Positions 33,964 to 43,099 of a DNA stretch of 64,000 nt are shown piece by piece. The DNA comes from Akebia trifoliata (taxonomy: Eukaryota > Streptophyta > Magnoliopsida > Ranunculales > Lardizabalaceae): the NCBI GenBank assembly GCA_017979445.1, contig CM030714.1, forward strand, positions 10,181,069 through 10,245,068, read 5' to 3'. A program made the position numbers and the translations under genes. Numbering within the stretch: position 1 is the stretch's first letter; every line of letters starts with the position of its first letter. Under the pieces are notes generated by a model, which was not told the DNA's origin, made no database searches, and saw only the letters and a program-made list of their open reading frames with translations.

Positions 33964-34284
33964 AAGTTGCACATAGAAAGATTGGGGAAGTTGGTTGAGA
34001 TATTTTCTTTTGTTAATTTATTAATTGTTTACTTGCAATTGAAATAGTCAAGTAATAGTTAGTTATTAAATGTAAAGAGTTGCTGAAAGCTCTTCTAGTA
34101 TTCAGTTCCACTAGTTGGAGTTGTTGAAAGCTCTCCCTATTATCTTGGGTTATTATTGTAATAATTGTGGCCTATTTAGGTTCACTCCGGAAGGAAATAA
34201 AGCACGATGAGTTTGAATACAAATTACTCCCCAAACCTCTGTTCTTCTTCTTCTCTTTTCTTCCCAAAAAATTCTTCCTTATCA
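33912..34284 (+). repeat. 3' LTR of the chromovirus, 373 bp
   Basis: Starts TGATAAGAATC, ends TATCA, followed by the CATTT target duplication. It lacks one of the ~40-bp GAGTTGCTGAAAGC units found in the 5' LTR; otherwise colinear with about a dozen substitutions. Confidence 0.93.
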
Positions 34285-34289
34285 CATTT

Positions 34290-34398
34290 CCCATAAAAAT
34301 GTGTATCCTGAGGCATACAGATCTACGGTTTCCAAAACATGTCACATTAGGAGAGTCGATTGAGTGTGCCACGTGGGGGTAGTCAGATTATCACGACT
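34290..34398. mobile_element. Right half of the split MITE
   Basis: Carries CAGATCTACGGTTTCC, GGAGAGTCGATTGAGTGTGCC and GGTAGTCAGATTATCACGA, the reverse complement of 28974-29078. It also closely matches the right end of the intact family member at 19465-19668. Confidence 0.75.
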
Positions 34399-34559
34399 CA
34401 AAACAAAAATTAGGATTAAGTTTTTTTTTACCCTAACGTCAATACCTAATGAATATTAAAAGGTTTTCAATTCAATCCTCTAAAATTTCAACACATGTAA
34501 ATTTGTTCTTGGCAACAGGTGGGTGGGAGAATTAAGTGGATAAGCCAAATCATAATGTG

Positions 34560-34830
34560 CAAAAAGGCTATATTTGATGGCCCAAGTCCGTCAACTTTCA
34601 TAAAATTTGACAAATCAAGACGTCAAATTTTTCATTGTAAAAGTTTTTTTCAATGAACCAAAACCGTTAAATTAATGGAGGATGGGAGAAATTTGATGGC
34701 TCTAAGCCATCGAATTGGGGATCATCAAAAATTTCAACGGCCATAGACCGTCAAAATTTGCTTTCTAAAATTTGTGGACTTTGGCCCGTTGAATCTTTTT
34801 GTCAAAATTTTCAGTTTTCACATGGTGAAT
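34560..34830. mobile_element. CACTA-like subterminal repeat remnant
   Basis: Four degenerate hairpin motifs of the type TTGATGGC..AAGCC(A/G)TC(A/G)AA occur near 34577, 34694, 34736 and 34780. Arrays of such short motifs in both orientations are typical of the subterminal regions of plant CACTA (En/Spm) elements. No CACTA terminus and no transposase were seen, so this is a fragment at best. Confidence 0.4.
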
Positions 34831-34839
34831 GTCTTACTT

Positions 34840-35309
34840 ATTTCTCAAGTCCAGTTGAGGAATACTTCTACCTAATTTAAACACATTCGCAGAATGAGCA
34901 CAGCGAATATTAATGAAGATGTTGAGATGGATAAATTACAATATTAGAAAGATTTTTTTGTTGGAAATGAGTACATTTGAGTGAGTATAGGAATGGCTCT
35001 GATAAGAGACAACAAAATAAGGAAAAACCAATTGACATGTTTTGAACATTACAACAAATTAAAGACCAATGACAGCAATAATGAGAATGACTGCTTCTGT
35101 TTGTGTCATTTATTTGCACCCTTTTCTCTTGTAATGAAACCTTGGCCTCACTTTCCTTGTCACTCTATCAAGGTATCGTCTAAAAAACGAGTGTCGGTGC
35201 ATTTTTGACTTGTAATATGTGCTAAACCCAACTGATGTCTAACAATATGTTGAATTGTAGTAAGAAATTGATGCTGTTCACAATGGAAATAATCAGTGGC
35301 ACAAATTTG
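34840..35309. other. Intergenic, nothing recognised
   Basis: No gene or bounded repeat. Overlapping frames at 34910-35208 on both strands lack recognisable features. Confidence 0.4.
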
Positions 35310-35670
35310 CCTCCACGATATGTTGAGATGCATGGATGAGTGGAAAGACAGATAAAATTAGAAATGAATGCATTTGGAAAAATATAAGAGTAGCCTCAAT
35401 AGGCAATAATTTGGAAGAAATTTAGCTGAGATGATTTGAGCTTGTTCAATGAAGGTCAATTACAATCCAAGTTAAAAGAAATAGTCAAGTTGAAGATCCT
35501 AAAAGAGTGACAGAAAGACCGAAAAGAACGTGAATGAAAGTAGTGACAGCAAATATAAACCCAGTCTTCAATAATAGAAGATTTGACTTAGGACAGAGTA
35601 GAATGGAAGAACACCCCAAATCTTTGTGATAAGGCTTTGTTGCTATTGTAACTTAAAATAAATGGGTCTG
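35310..35670 (+). pseudogene. RTE-type LINE 3' remnant
   Basis: ATGAGTGGAAAGACAGATAA near 35336 encodes the conserved SGKT..DKIRNE block of plant RTE LINEs. Some 230 bases later, about 35590-35660, comes the C-terminal end, ending in GATAAGGCTTTGTTGCT, the start of the TTG-rich tail typical of these elements. Internal stops and a shift show it is dead. Confidence 0.65.
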
Positions 35671-36064
35671 ATCAGTCATCCAAGAAGGAACTGAAGGCTT
35701 GTCAACACGTAATGGTTATGACAAACTGAATTTTAGACGTTAAGTTTTCTTTTAGAGCTCCACATATACATTAGTTTCTCCTATAACTTAAATCAAAAAG
35801 AAATTTCAAGGTACAAAAATTGTTCATTCCTATATATTACTAAAGATTTTGTATGGTGGAAGCTTAACTTATTTGATTTAAGTTGAGGAGGAAATGAAAA
35901 TGGATCCAATTAATGTTGAACAGTTGAATACCTTGTGTATTGAATCTACTTATGGACCTTTTGCACTCTTTGTGGCATCTTTAGTTCATTTCTCTTTCCT
36001 TTTGCCTATCCAAAGGACTTGTTTGTGAGCTTTTTTTTCTTTACTTTTCTTATTTTTTTAGGCA

Positions 36065-36175
36065 AGTGTGATCAGTGGTCAGTAATTAGTAGGTGAAAAC
36101 AGGTTTTGAACCCAAGTCATGGTATCAACACCTCACAGACATTAACCAACTTAGTAAGCTGGTTATGAACTATAA
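36065..36175 (-). mobile_element. tRNA-derived SINE head (minus strand)
   Basis: Read on the minus strand, CTTACTAAGTTGGTTAATG serves as an A-box-like element and TGACTTGGGTTCAAAACC as a B-box (GGTTCAAANCC), at tRNA-like spacing. The 3' tail is not defined. Confidence 0.5.
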
Positions 36176-36216
36176 TTCATCGTTTTGATGAATATTTAGG
36201 GTGAATTACCTCTGCC

Positions 36217-36581
36217 TGTCGTGCGAAAGCGCGCAACAAATAAAATGAACAATGAGCAAGAAATTGAATGCAAAAAACAAATAGAAAAAAAATAGAAAAC
36301 AGAAGACACGATTTACATGGTTCGGCAAGATGCCTACGTCCACGGGCAGCAATGATCAATCTACTATCTTCAACGAGATTCTACAAAGTTCTTTTTAGAA
36401 ACCCTTGTCCCCTATTACACTCCTTCGACTCTCTCTCTAGCGGCTCTCTTACACATTGAGAATGAACCCTAAAAATACCTTTATATACTTAGGGTTACAA
36501 AGAATAGAAAATGAGTCGGATCAAACATGTCGTTAACGGATCATTACGAAATCTGATTGAATTCATGACAATTCTCCAACA
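36217..36581 (-). mobile_element. Copia-type solo LTR, 365 bp
   Basis: On the minus strand it begins TGTTGGAGAATTG and ends CGCACGACA, flanked by a perfect 5-bp duplication CTGCC at 36212-36216 and 36582-36586. Inside are a TATATAAAGG box, then CCCGTGGACGTAGGC and CCATGTAAATC motifs common in plant copia LTRs. No internal domain is present, so it arose by LTR-LTR recombination. Confidence 0.85.
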
Positions 36582-36609
36582 CTGCCCACATAAATGTATT
36601 GTGTCTTAT

Positions 36610-36692
36610 GTGCATGTGTGTGTGTGTGTGTGCGCGCTTGCTTGCTTGTGTAAGGTGAGAATGAGGAGGGTGGGGGTAGGGAGGGGGAGGGA
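36610..36692 (+). repeat. (TG)n/(GC) run followed by a G-quadruplex-capable tract
   Basis: A TG run of about nine units passes into GCGCGC and CTTG repeats, then at about 36667-36691 come four or more runs of three to five G separated by one or two bases. The first could adopt Z-DNA, the second fits the standard G4 pattern. No gene is attached. Confidence 0.6.
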
Positions 36693-36699
36693 TTTCTCA

Positions 36700-37568
36700 T
36701 GTCAAATTGATGTTGAACAGTTAAATAACTTGTTTACTCAATCTACTTATAGACCTTATGTACTCTTATTTTGTCTTTAATTATTGCATTTTTTTTCTTT
36801 TTCTTTTGCCTGTCCAAGGATTTGTTTGTATGCTTAATATGGCTATCACACACAGTTTGATGATTAAAGACTCGAGATTATGGTGCAATACGTTTGCTCA
36901 CTTAATGTATGTATGTGTGTGTTCTTTGTACACTACGATGCCTAGTTATAGATACTGATATTGACACTAGTATGAGAAATAGGGGCAATAACCGATCAAA
37001 AAAAAAAAAGAAATAGGGACACTACTTCTTGTTTCTCCTGAAATCCAGGACATGTGTATGGAGAAAAGCATTTAATCTAATATCTTGCTTATATATATAT
37101 TTTTTAAATCTATTTTAGGTTAACTCATTATTTCCCTACTTACATTATGTCAAGCGTTGCTCAACTTCTAATATTGTGAAGTTTATTACATTAAGACTTG
37201 CTATAATATACGATTCACACATTTTTCGTAAGTAAACAAATTGTTAGGGAGTTCAGAAAATAACTTAACAGAATACAAGGAAATGAGGAAATTGTAACAT
37301 ACAAGTATCATAGTACATAGTAGACTGGCAAATGCAAGAAAACAAGATAAGAAAATGGAGTTTCACACCACTATGAACATACATGTTAGTCACTCAACTC
37401 AAAATTATAGTCATTTTCAAGGTTACATCACACCCATCATATTTAATTGGACATGGACTCCCAAGCATGATTGAAACCAGTGGAGTAGGGTAATGCAGAG
37501 CAGCTGTAGTGGGCCAAAAAAAAACGTCTAGTTTTCATAAAAGCACCATTGAGTCTGATCTAGAAACC
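36700..37568. other. Spacer downstream of the rhodanese gene
   Basis: Includes the presumed 3' UTR of the minus-strand gene close to 37568. Frames here (for example 36758-36958) have no recognisable domain. Confidence 0.4.
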
Positions 37569-40363
37569 TCACTCGTCCTCTGCAACTGTTGGTAGTCCTT
37601 CTTTAAACCATGTGTAAAGCCCGCCTTCTAAGTGGTAAACATTCAAGTACCCATTGAGGACAAGCAAGTATGCTGCTATCAGAGACCTGCACGAAGTGGC
37701 ATAAGAAAAGAATGATGTCTCCAAGTGATGTAACAAGCAAGTTGGAAGAGAAGTGGTGTGTGTTATGTTTTGTGGAGCTTGATGGTACTGGTCATTAAGG
37801 AGGTACTATTAATCAAGCCACACACGTTGTCGATCGAGCTCGACACTGAGCTCCCCCCCCCCCCCCCACACACCCACCCCACACTCGGAAGGTGGGAGTT
37901 CGAGGGCAGAGCCCTGAAAGAAATTTTCCCTACGGTATTTTCATATTTTCACTGATATTAAACTCTAGTTAGGTTTTTGTTAGGGGTATATATTTCTATT
38001 TTCGGTTAAAGGGTATAACTTGTAACTGTGAATTTTCTATTTATAGTGGAATCTGAGGACGTATCTCAATCTTAAGGAAACCATGTAAAAATCTCTGTGT
38101 TTTGTGTGCGATTGCATCTTACTTTACTTTTATTGTTCTTGGATCGATTTCTCTACACTGCCTATATGCTAACATATTCAGCTCTCTATTCCTTTATCCT
38201 CCTGCACTGGACAACTTTGGGGGACTAGTCATATTTTGAGCCTTCTTTACCTCTTTAACATTCTTCTAAGCATTTCATGGGACTAAAGGGAGATGGAGCG
38301 AAAGAGGGGAATACCACCTTGATTGTTGGCCTTCAGGAAGATTTTGTGACGGTTTCATCGTTCCTCCAGATGTGCAAGCCACTATTACTTTCGAGTTCTT
38401 ATCAAGTTTTGACTCCACACCTGTTTAGTATACACCGACATCCAGTTGATCCCAAATTGAGAAACTAGGAAATTCTTAAATGTAGATAAAAATTGAAGCA
38501 TAATGAGAAGATAGTATACAAGTTGCATACTTTGCATGAACTCGGGGTTTTCTTCTGTGCCAGCGAAGATTCCAAAGAAAGCAAATGCAGCACGACGAGC
38601 TATATCCCATGCTGTCCATTCCTTTATAAGTCTATAGATTTGCACGTTAATTGCACCGGGCGGATGAGCCTACATGCATGAATATCTTATAGTCTTGAAT
38701 ACTTCGATGATACATAACAGTAATTTGAATTCAGTAACTGTTTAAGATGTGAAAATTTTGAACGGTAGATATCTAATCTTCAACACAAGTAACAAATTAG
38801 AGTTATTGAAAATTTGTGAACTAAAAAAAGCTGACCCTGGCATCTTATCAATGGTAATGAATTGAAGTATTTTGCTAGTTTCAGTAGGACAGATAGAAAT
38901 TAACTAACCTCTTTGAACTCGGCCTCGGGGCGAACATCAAGAATCACAAAATTATTCTCGTTCTGAAGGCGCAACGCTTCCTTCACATCCACACTCCGTA
39001 CCTGCAAATATGGGATGATGCTTTAATGGAAGAAAAGCTGACTAAATCCTCACTAAGTCGACTCTTTCTTACACCTAAACAAAATTCCCTTTATTTGACC
39101 AATCTGTGAACACCTCAAAGTTTTGACTCCTGAAATTTTTCGATGAACGTTGTATTGGGTCAAAATACTTTCTCTAATACACTGGATAAGGTCTTGAATC
39201 TTCTCCAAAAAATCGTGCCCAAGGTCATTGTTGATGGGGTATATATAGTCTCTGTAAGGTCCCTCCCAAGGTACGGCTTCTATCCCCTCCTTTGGCATTT
39301 TCCAACTCGATAATGCCATGTCGCACTTCCCATTCGCAACTTCAGACGAGGTATCCTACATGGTTTTCATTCCACATGGCGTCCAGCGTGGTATTCCCTA
39401 TACATGGCCTGACAAGTGCCACATGTCCATTGAAGGAAAGACGTGGCGTTTTCCCCATTACACTCAAGTTACATCATCTACAAACATATTAACAGAAGAC
39501 CTGGCTTTGGACAAAGTGGAATGGAGAAACAGGATTCATTTGGCCGACCTCAAATCTTTGGGATAACTCTTTGTTGGTGTTATGTTGTTTTAATAAGATT
39601 CCCATCAATATAGGATGAATCCATTTAGAAAAAGAAAAACAGCAATGAAGATCACATATGCATGAGTTTGGGTTTAAAGCTATATCCATTAGGCCATTAA
39701 ACACAATTGTGATGTTTTTTTTTTTTTTCTTCCAAGTAACATCTTTGTTAATTTTCTATCAGACCTATACAATCCTTCTGAATGTTTATTGATCATCATG
39801 TTTAATGAATTGGACTAATAAGAAGATTCTTCTACACATCATCTGATCTCTATAGTTTGATCTGAACTATGGATTGATTTTCAAACTAGTAATTTTATCT
39901 CTAATATTCAACTCTATAGGCAAAGTAGGCAATTAACATACTAACCTATATCCAATTCTGGTTTAAGTTTTCTAAAATCTAAACACTTAAGAGAAAGAAA
40001 TAGTACCCTTTTCTGTAGCAGAACCTCTCTCTTGGTTTTCCAATCTTCTTCAGCTATTCAATCAAATTAAAAAACAAAAAATTGATAAAAATTAAAATAA
40101 AAAAAAAAAAAAAAACAAACAAGAACCCACTTCATCAAAATTGAAAAAAAAAAGTTACCTGGTGATTTTGCAGGTTTTGTTGCTGCACATCGGATTTTAA
40201 TAGAGGCCGAGCGCGATAAAAATTTCACGTTCGAAGATCGAAACACAGTGTCTGTCGAGTAATGGAAAATTGGGTTAGAGCTTGAAGATTGAATGATTGA
40301 TGGGGAGAGAAAACAAGTAGTAGAAGGTGAAGAATATGAGATGGTTGTAATTAAAGCAACCAT
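37569..40363 (-). CDS. STR9: Chloroplast rhodanese-like protein, STR9 type, six exons
   Basis: Exons on the minus strand: 40363-40159, 40053-40007, 39001-38909, 38669-38531, 38420-38318, 37686-37569. All introns have GT..AG ends and phases fit, giving 234 codons, the size I recall for Arabidopsis STR9 (At2g42220). Residues 1-58 form a Ser/Thr-rich plastid transit peptide with a likely cleavage at IRC-AA (57-61). The rhodanese fold follows from about 85: VILDVRPEAE in exon 3, the family-typical EWTAWDIARR block and a hydrophobic stretch (142-152) in exon 4, and the active-site loop CTSGGT with Cys177 in exon 5; exon 6 has the closing HLEGGLYTW block. Rhodaneses transfer sulfur through a persulfidable Cys; the role of STR9 in plastids is not established. 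No inactivating change seen. Introns carry transposon insertions. Confidence 0.93.
37761..38174 (+). mobile_element. Copia LTR-like insertion in the last rhodanese intron
   Basis: Begins TGTTATG and ends GCTAACA, short inverted ends as in copia LTRs. It contains a poly-C tract at 37853-37867, a CTATTTATAG box near 38038, a GAGGACGTA motif and CCATGTAAAAATCTCTGTG, the usual downstream signature. No clear target duplication, so the exact ends are uncertain. It lies in intron 5 (37687-38317), opposite in strand to the gene. Confidence 0.5.
39053..39319 (-). other. Coding-like frame inside rhodanese intron 2, unidentified
   Basis: An open frame of 88 codons on the gene's strand lies between exons 2 and 3. 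Its composition looks protein-like, but I do not recognise it. The family does not have an extra domain at this point, so it is more likely part of an inserted element than an exon. No in-frame splice sites were found that would join it to the gene. Confidence 0.3.
39480..39600 (+). pseudogene. RTE-type LINE 3' end in rhodanese intron 2
   Basis: Encodes the last residues of an RTE LINE protein (LALDKVEWRNRIHLADLKSLG at about 39501-39563) followed by a TTTGTTGGTGTTATGTTGTT tail, a worn version of the TTG-rich 3' tail. It lies antisense to the host gene and is 5'-truncated. Confidence 0.65.
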
Positions 40364-40735
40364 ATTTCTTCAAGGATTTGATCAGATTCTATGAGAAAAA
40401 ATAAAAATAAAGCTAAGTTTAAGAAAGAAAAAAAAATTAAGTACAAAGGGCTAAGTTGATTGAGTGTTCTTCAACCTTCTTCTTCTGTTTGTTCTGTTGT
40501 TGAGTGGGTCATGGAGAAGTGGATTTTTGGGTGTTATTAGAATCTGAATTTGTGGTGGTAGTTGAAAGTTGTTTTAAACGGATTTCTTTCCTGTTTTGTC
40601 CTCATTTGTACTCTCATCCCCATAATTTGGATTTTGGATTTCGGATTTGGATCATAGTGCGGGTCCTGTATTCCGGACCCCATTCCCAGGCTTCTTTACC
40701 CAATACCCATATACTCTTAGGAGGACACATTGACC
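40364..40735 (-). promoter_or_regulatory. Presumed promoter and 5' UTR of the rhodanese gene
   Basis: Read on the minus strand, the region just upstream of the start codon at 40361-40363 includes AAG-rich/CT-rich stretches (about 40420-40500). No distinct TATA box was identified. Confidence 0.35.
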
Positions 40736-41180
40736 TAGGATTGTCAATGGATCGGATCAGATCCGAAATCCAATTCATTCTAAGTCAATAACTATGGGTT
40801 TGGATCAAGGATTTTGGTTTCAATAGGACCCAATACAATAATGTATCGATCCAATAACTTATCGGATTGGTTCTGGATCAACTATCTTTCAATCTGATTG
40901 GCACCCATCCAATAATGTGTTTGAAATGTATAAATGAGATCCATATCTATATTTAATATTTTATTTAGACATATGGTGTATGCTCTATTTTATATATACT
41001 TCTACTAAATTAGAGGCAAATTGGATTGGATAAGGATCAATTCGAAAATATTGATTTTTAGGATTGAACTCTAAATAATACATCCAATTGGGTCGGGGTC
41101 GTGTATGAGTCTAATAAATTCCTTATTGCATGGGTACCAATTTGATCCGAACCCAATTGTTGATTTGTAATAATTGGATT
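40736..41180. repeat. Dispersed GGATCGGAT-type repeat, copy 2
   Basis: Homologous to 3856-4195 (shared GATCAAGGATTT, ATAACTTATCGGATTGGTT and TATATATACTT-type stretches). The ends are not clear. Confidence 0.45.
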
Positions 41181-41552
41181 CGAGTCTGAGCTTTTTGAAC
41201 AAGATCATTTATGAAAATGATTTTGAAAATCATTGGAGTCATCTTGGTATCATTCATGAACAAGATGTCAAAATTGGGATTTTGGATTTTGTTTGGCTCA
41301 TTAGTGATGGAGAATTTTGGATATTTTTCTGAAATAGGTATAAGGTATTAGATTATGGCTTTTTGAGTGTTTATCCAAAATGGGCCTTTATCTCTGAAAT
41401 GTCTTGGAAGTGTTTGGTAATGTTTTTTCGCTTAATGGTTTTTAGCATAATCATTCTAAAAACAAAATCAATTTTAATTAGAATAATGATTGAACGACCC
41501 TTTAGTTGATATTAAAGTGTCTGAAATGGGGTTTTGAAATCAAAATGCCTAA
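41181..41552. other. Intergenic, nothing recognised
   Basis: AT-rich spacer, no landmarks seen. Confidence 0.4.
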
Positions 41553-41943
41553 GGCTGTGTTTGGATTGAGAGAAATGGAGAGAAGAGAAGAGAAGGGAAG
41601 AGAAAATAAATGAGTTTCTCTCCATTTCTCTTATTTGGATTGTTAAGTAGGGAGAGAAGAGAAAAGAATTGAAAAGAAGAGGAGAGAAAAAAAAATGTGA
41701 GTCTTCTTTTTCTCCAAAAGTGGAGAGAAGAGAAGAGAAATGGAGAGAAACCCTTTTAAAATATTTTATAATTCCAACTCTGCCCCTATATCTCTTTTTA
41801 AGGTATTTCAAAATTCTACATTGTCCCAAGTTCTCTCTTGTCACTCCAAACATGATGGAGAGAAATTGAATTTCTTTTCTCTTCCCTTCTCTTCTCTTGA
41901 TGAGTTTCTCTTCTCTCCATTTCTTTCAATCCAAACATAACCC
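41553..41943. mobile_element. Tourist-like MITE, 391 bp, GA/CT-rich arms
   Basis: Starts GGCTGTGTTTGGATTGAGAG and ends TTTCAATCCAAACATAACCC, inverted. The GAGAGAAATGGAGAGAAG-type arms pair with CTTCTCTCCATTTCTTTC. Flanks are TAA on the left and AAA on the right, consistent with a mutated 3-bp duplication of the PIF/Harbinger type. Frames through it are artefacts of its purine-rich arms. Confidence 0.65.
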
Positions 41944-42564
41944 AAAGTGTAGCTTGGGAAAAAAGGATTTCTCTAAGTGTGGTTTGTAAAATTTGGATGA
42001 TACAAGTCCAAACTTGTACCAATGGCATATTATAGTAACTGAGCTGACACGAGAAACATTCCACCTATTTGGAAAATCAAACACAAAGGAAATGTTTCTA
42101 ACAATACCCTTCAAAAATATTTTGATGAATCAGTTTTATTGATTTTTTTCGTTGAAATACACTTCAAAATTAAATTATTAAATCAAAATTTAATTGTCAC
42201 GATTCGGTCAAGGATAAGCCTAATCCTATATTTTATAATGGATGAATCTAATATCGCCAATTTTGTTGGGGTTTCGCTAAATTACCCTAATCTTTATTAG
42301 AAAGCAGCTATTGGCATCCCAACTTTTACTTTATTACATTCTAAGTAAAAATAAATGAATGGTTGAGAATAAGTAAAAGTTGGGGTGCCAATAAAAACTC
42401 CCTCAATTTGTTTTTTTTTTTTTTTTTTTTGACTAGATATCTATTTGGGACCAACTAGTGATACACCCACCCACTACCAATTACAACCCAACACTTAAAA
42501 ATTTTCCATTTGCACTACATTTGGATGATCACATGCCAAAAATAATTAAAAAAGAAATTATATA
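41944..42564. other. Intergenic, nothing recognised
   Basis: AT-rich spacer with a long poly-T run at about 42410-42430. No gene seen. Confidence 0.4.
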
Positions 42565-42570
42565 TATATA

Positions 42571-42961
42571 GGGAATGCAAACGCCCAAGACCTCGTAGGG
42601 AGGTTAATATTATCTAATATTTTTTTCAACAATACCCCTCATTTGTTTTGTCTTTTAGTAAAAAAAACAAAGATATATTAGCCTTTTACATAATAAATAT
42701 ATTTATTATGTCATTAATAAATGCATTTATTATGTTGGTATTAATTGTCAAAATATTTACTACAAAAAAAAAAAAAAAAAATTTAATTCAAAATACTTAA
42801 ATGTTTATAGTATTTATTTTGTAGACAAGTATTTATTATATAAAAGACTAATACACCATTGTCTTTCTCATTAAAAGATAAAACGTAGAACGGTATTATT
42901 GAAAAAAATGTGTTGGACAATGCTAACATCCCTATGAAGTATTGGACGTTAGCATTTCTCT
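42571..42961. mobile_element. Palindromic MITE with GGGAATGC ends
   Basis: The left arm (GGGAATGCAAACGCCC, TTTTTCAACAATACC, TATTAGCCTTTTACATAATA) answers the right arm read backwards (GAGAAATGCTAACGTCC, TTTTTCAATAATACC, TATTAGTCTTTTATATAATA). Flanked by TA repeats on both sides, which hides any target duplication. No coding capacity. Confidence 0.55.
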
Positions 42962-43099
42962 CTCTATATATAACTTTGTCAATCATACCCACAAAAATTA
43001 TTGCTGGTTCAATAATTTTTGGAAGGAATAATTTGTTGTTTCTAAATCATATTTACGAAGTTGCACGTTTCGAAATCATTTTACAAGAAATACGTTAGT

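Larger units (their letters stand above)
29079..34284 (+). mobile_element. Ty3/gypsy chromovirus (Reina-like size), complete but broken
   Basis: Full 5.2-kb element: 5' LTR 29079-29491, PBS at 29493, gag-pol 29516-33963, purine-rich tract 33897-33910, 3' LTR 33912-34284, 5-bp target duplication CATTT at 29074-29078 and 34285-34289. Domain order gag, zinc knuckle, protease, RT, RNase H, integrase, chromodomain is that of chromoviruses; short LTRs suggest the Reina clade. The LTRs differ by about a dozen substitutions, nearly all transitions, plus a 40-bp length difference, so the insertion is moderately old. Stops and frameshifts make it unable to code for its own transposition. Confidence 0.92.

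Noticed and set aside
37853..37867. Poly-C run in rhodanese intron 5 as a regulatory element
   Set aside because: It is part of the copia LTR-like insertion and could also be affected by sequencing error; no independent evidence of function.
40067..40158. Continuation of the first rhodanese exon frame beyond 40159
   Set aside because: The continuation is intron: a GT donor at 40158 and an AG acceptor at 40054 keep the family's sequence, while the read-through turns into a Phe-rich run.
41669..42114. Open frames in the GA/CT-rich stretch
   Set aside because: They are produced by the purine-rich arms of the Tourist-like MITE at 41553-41943, with frames on both strands.
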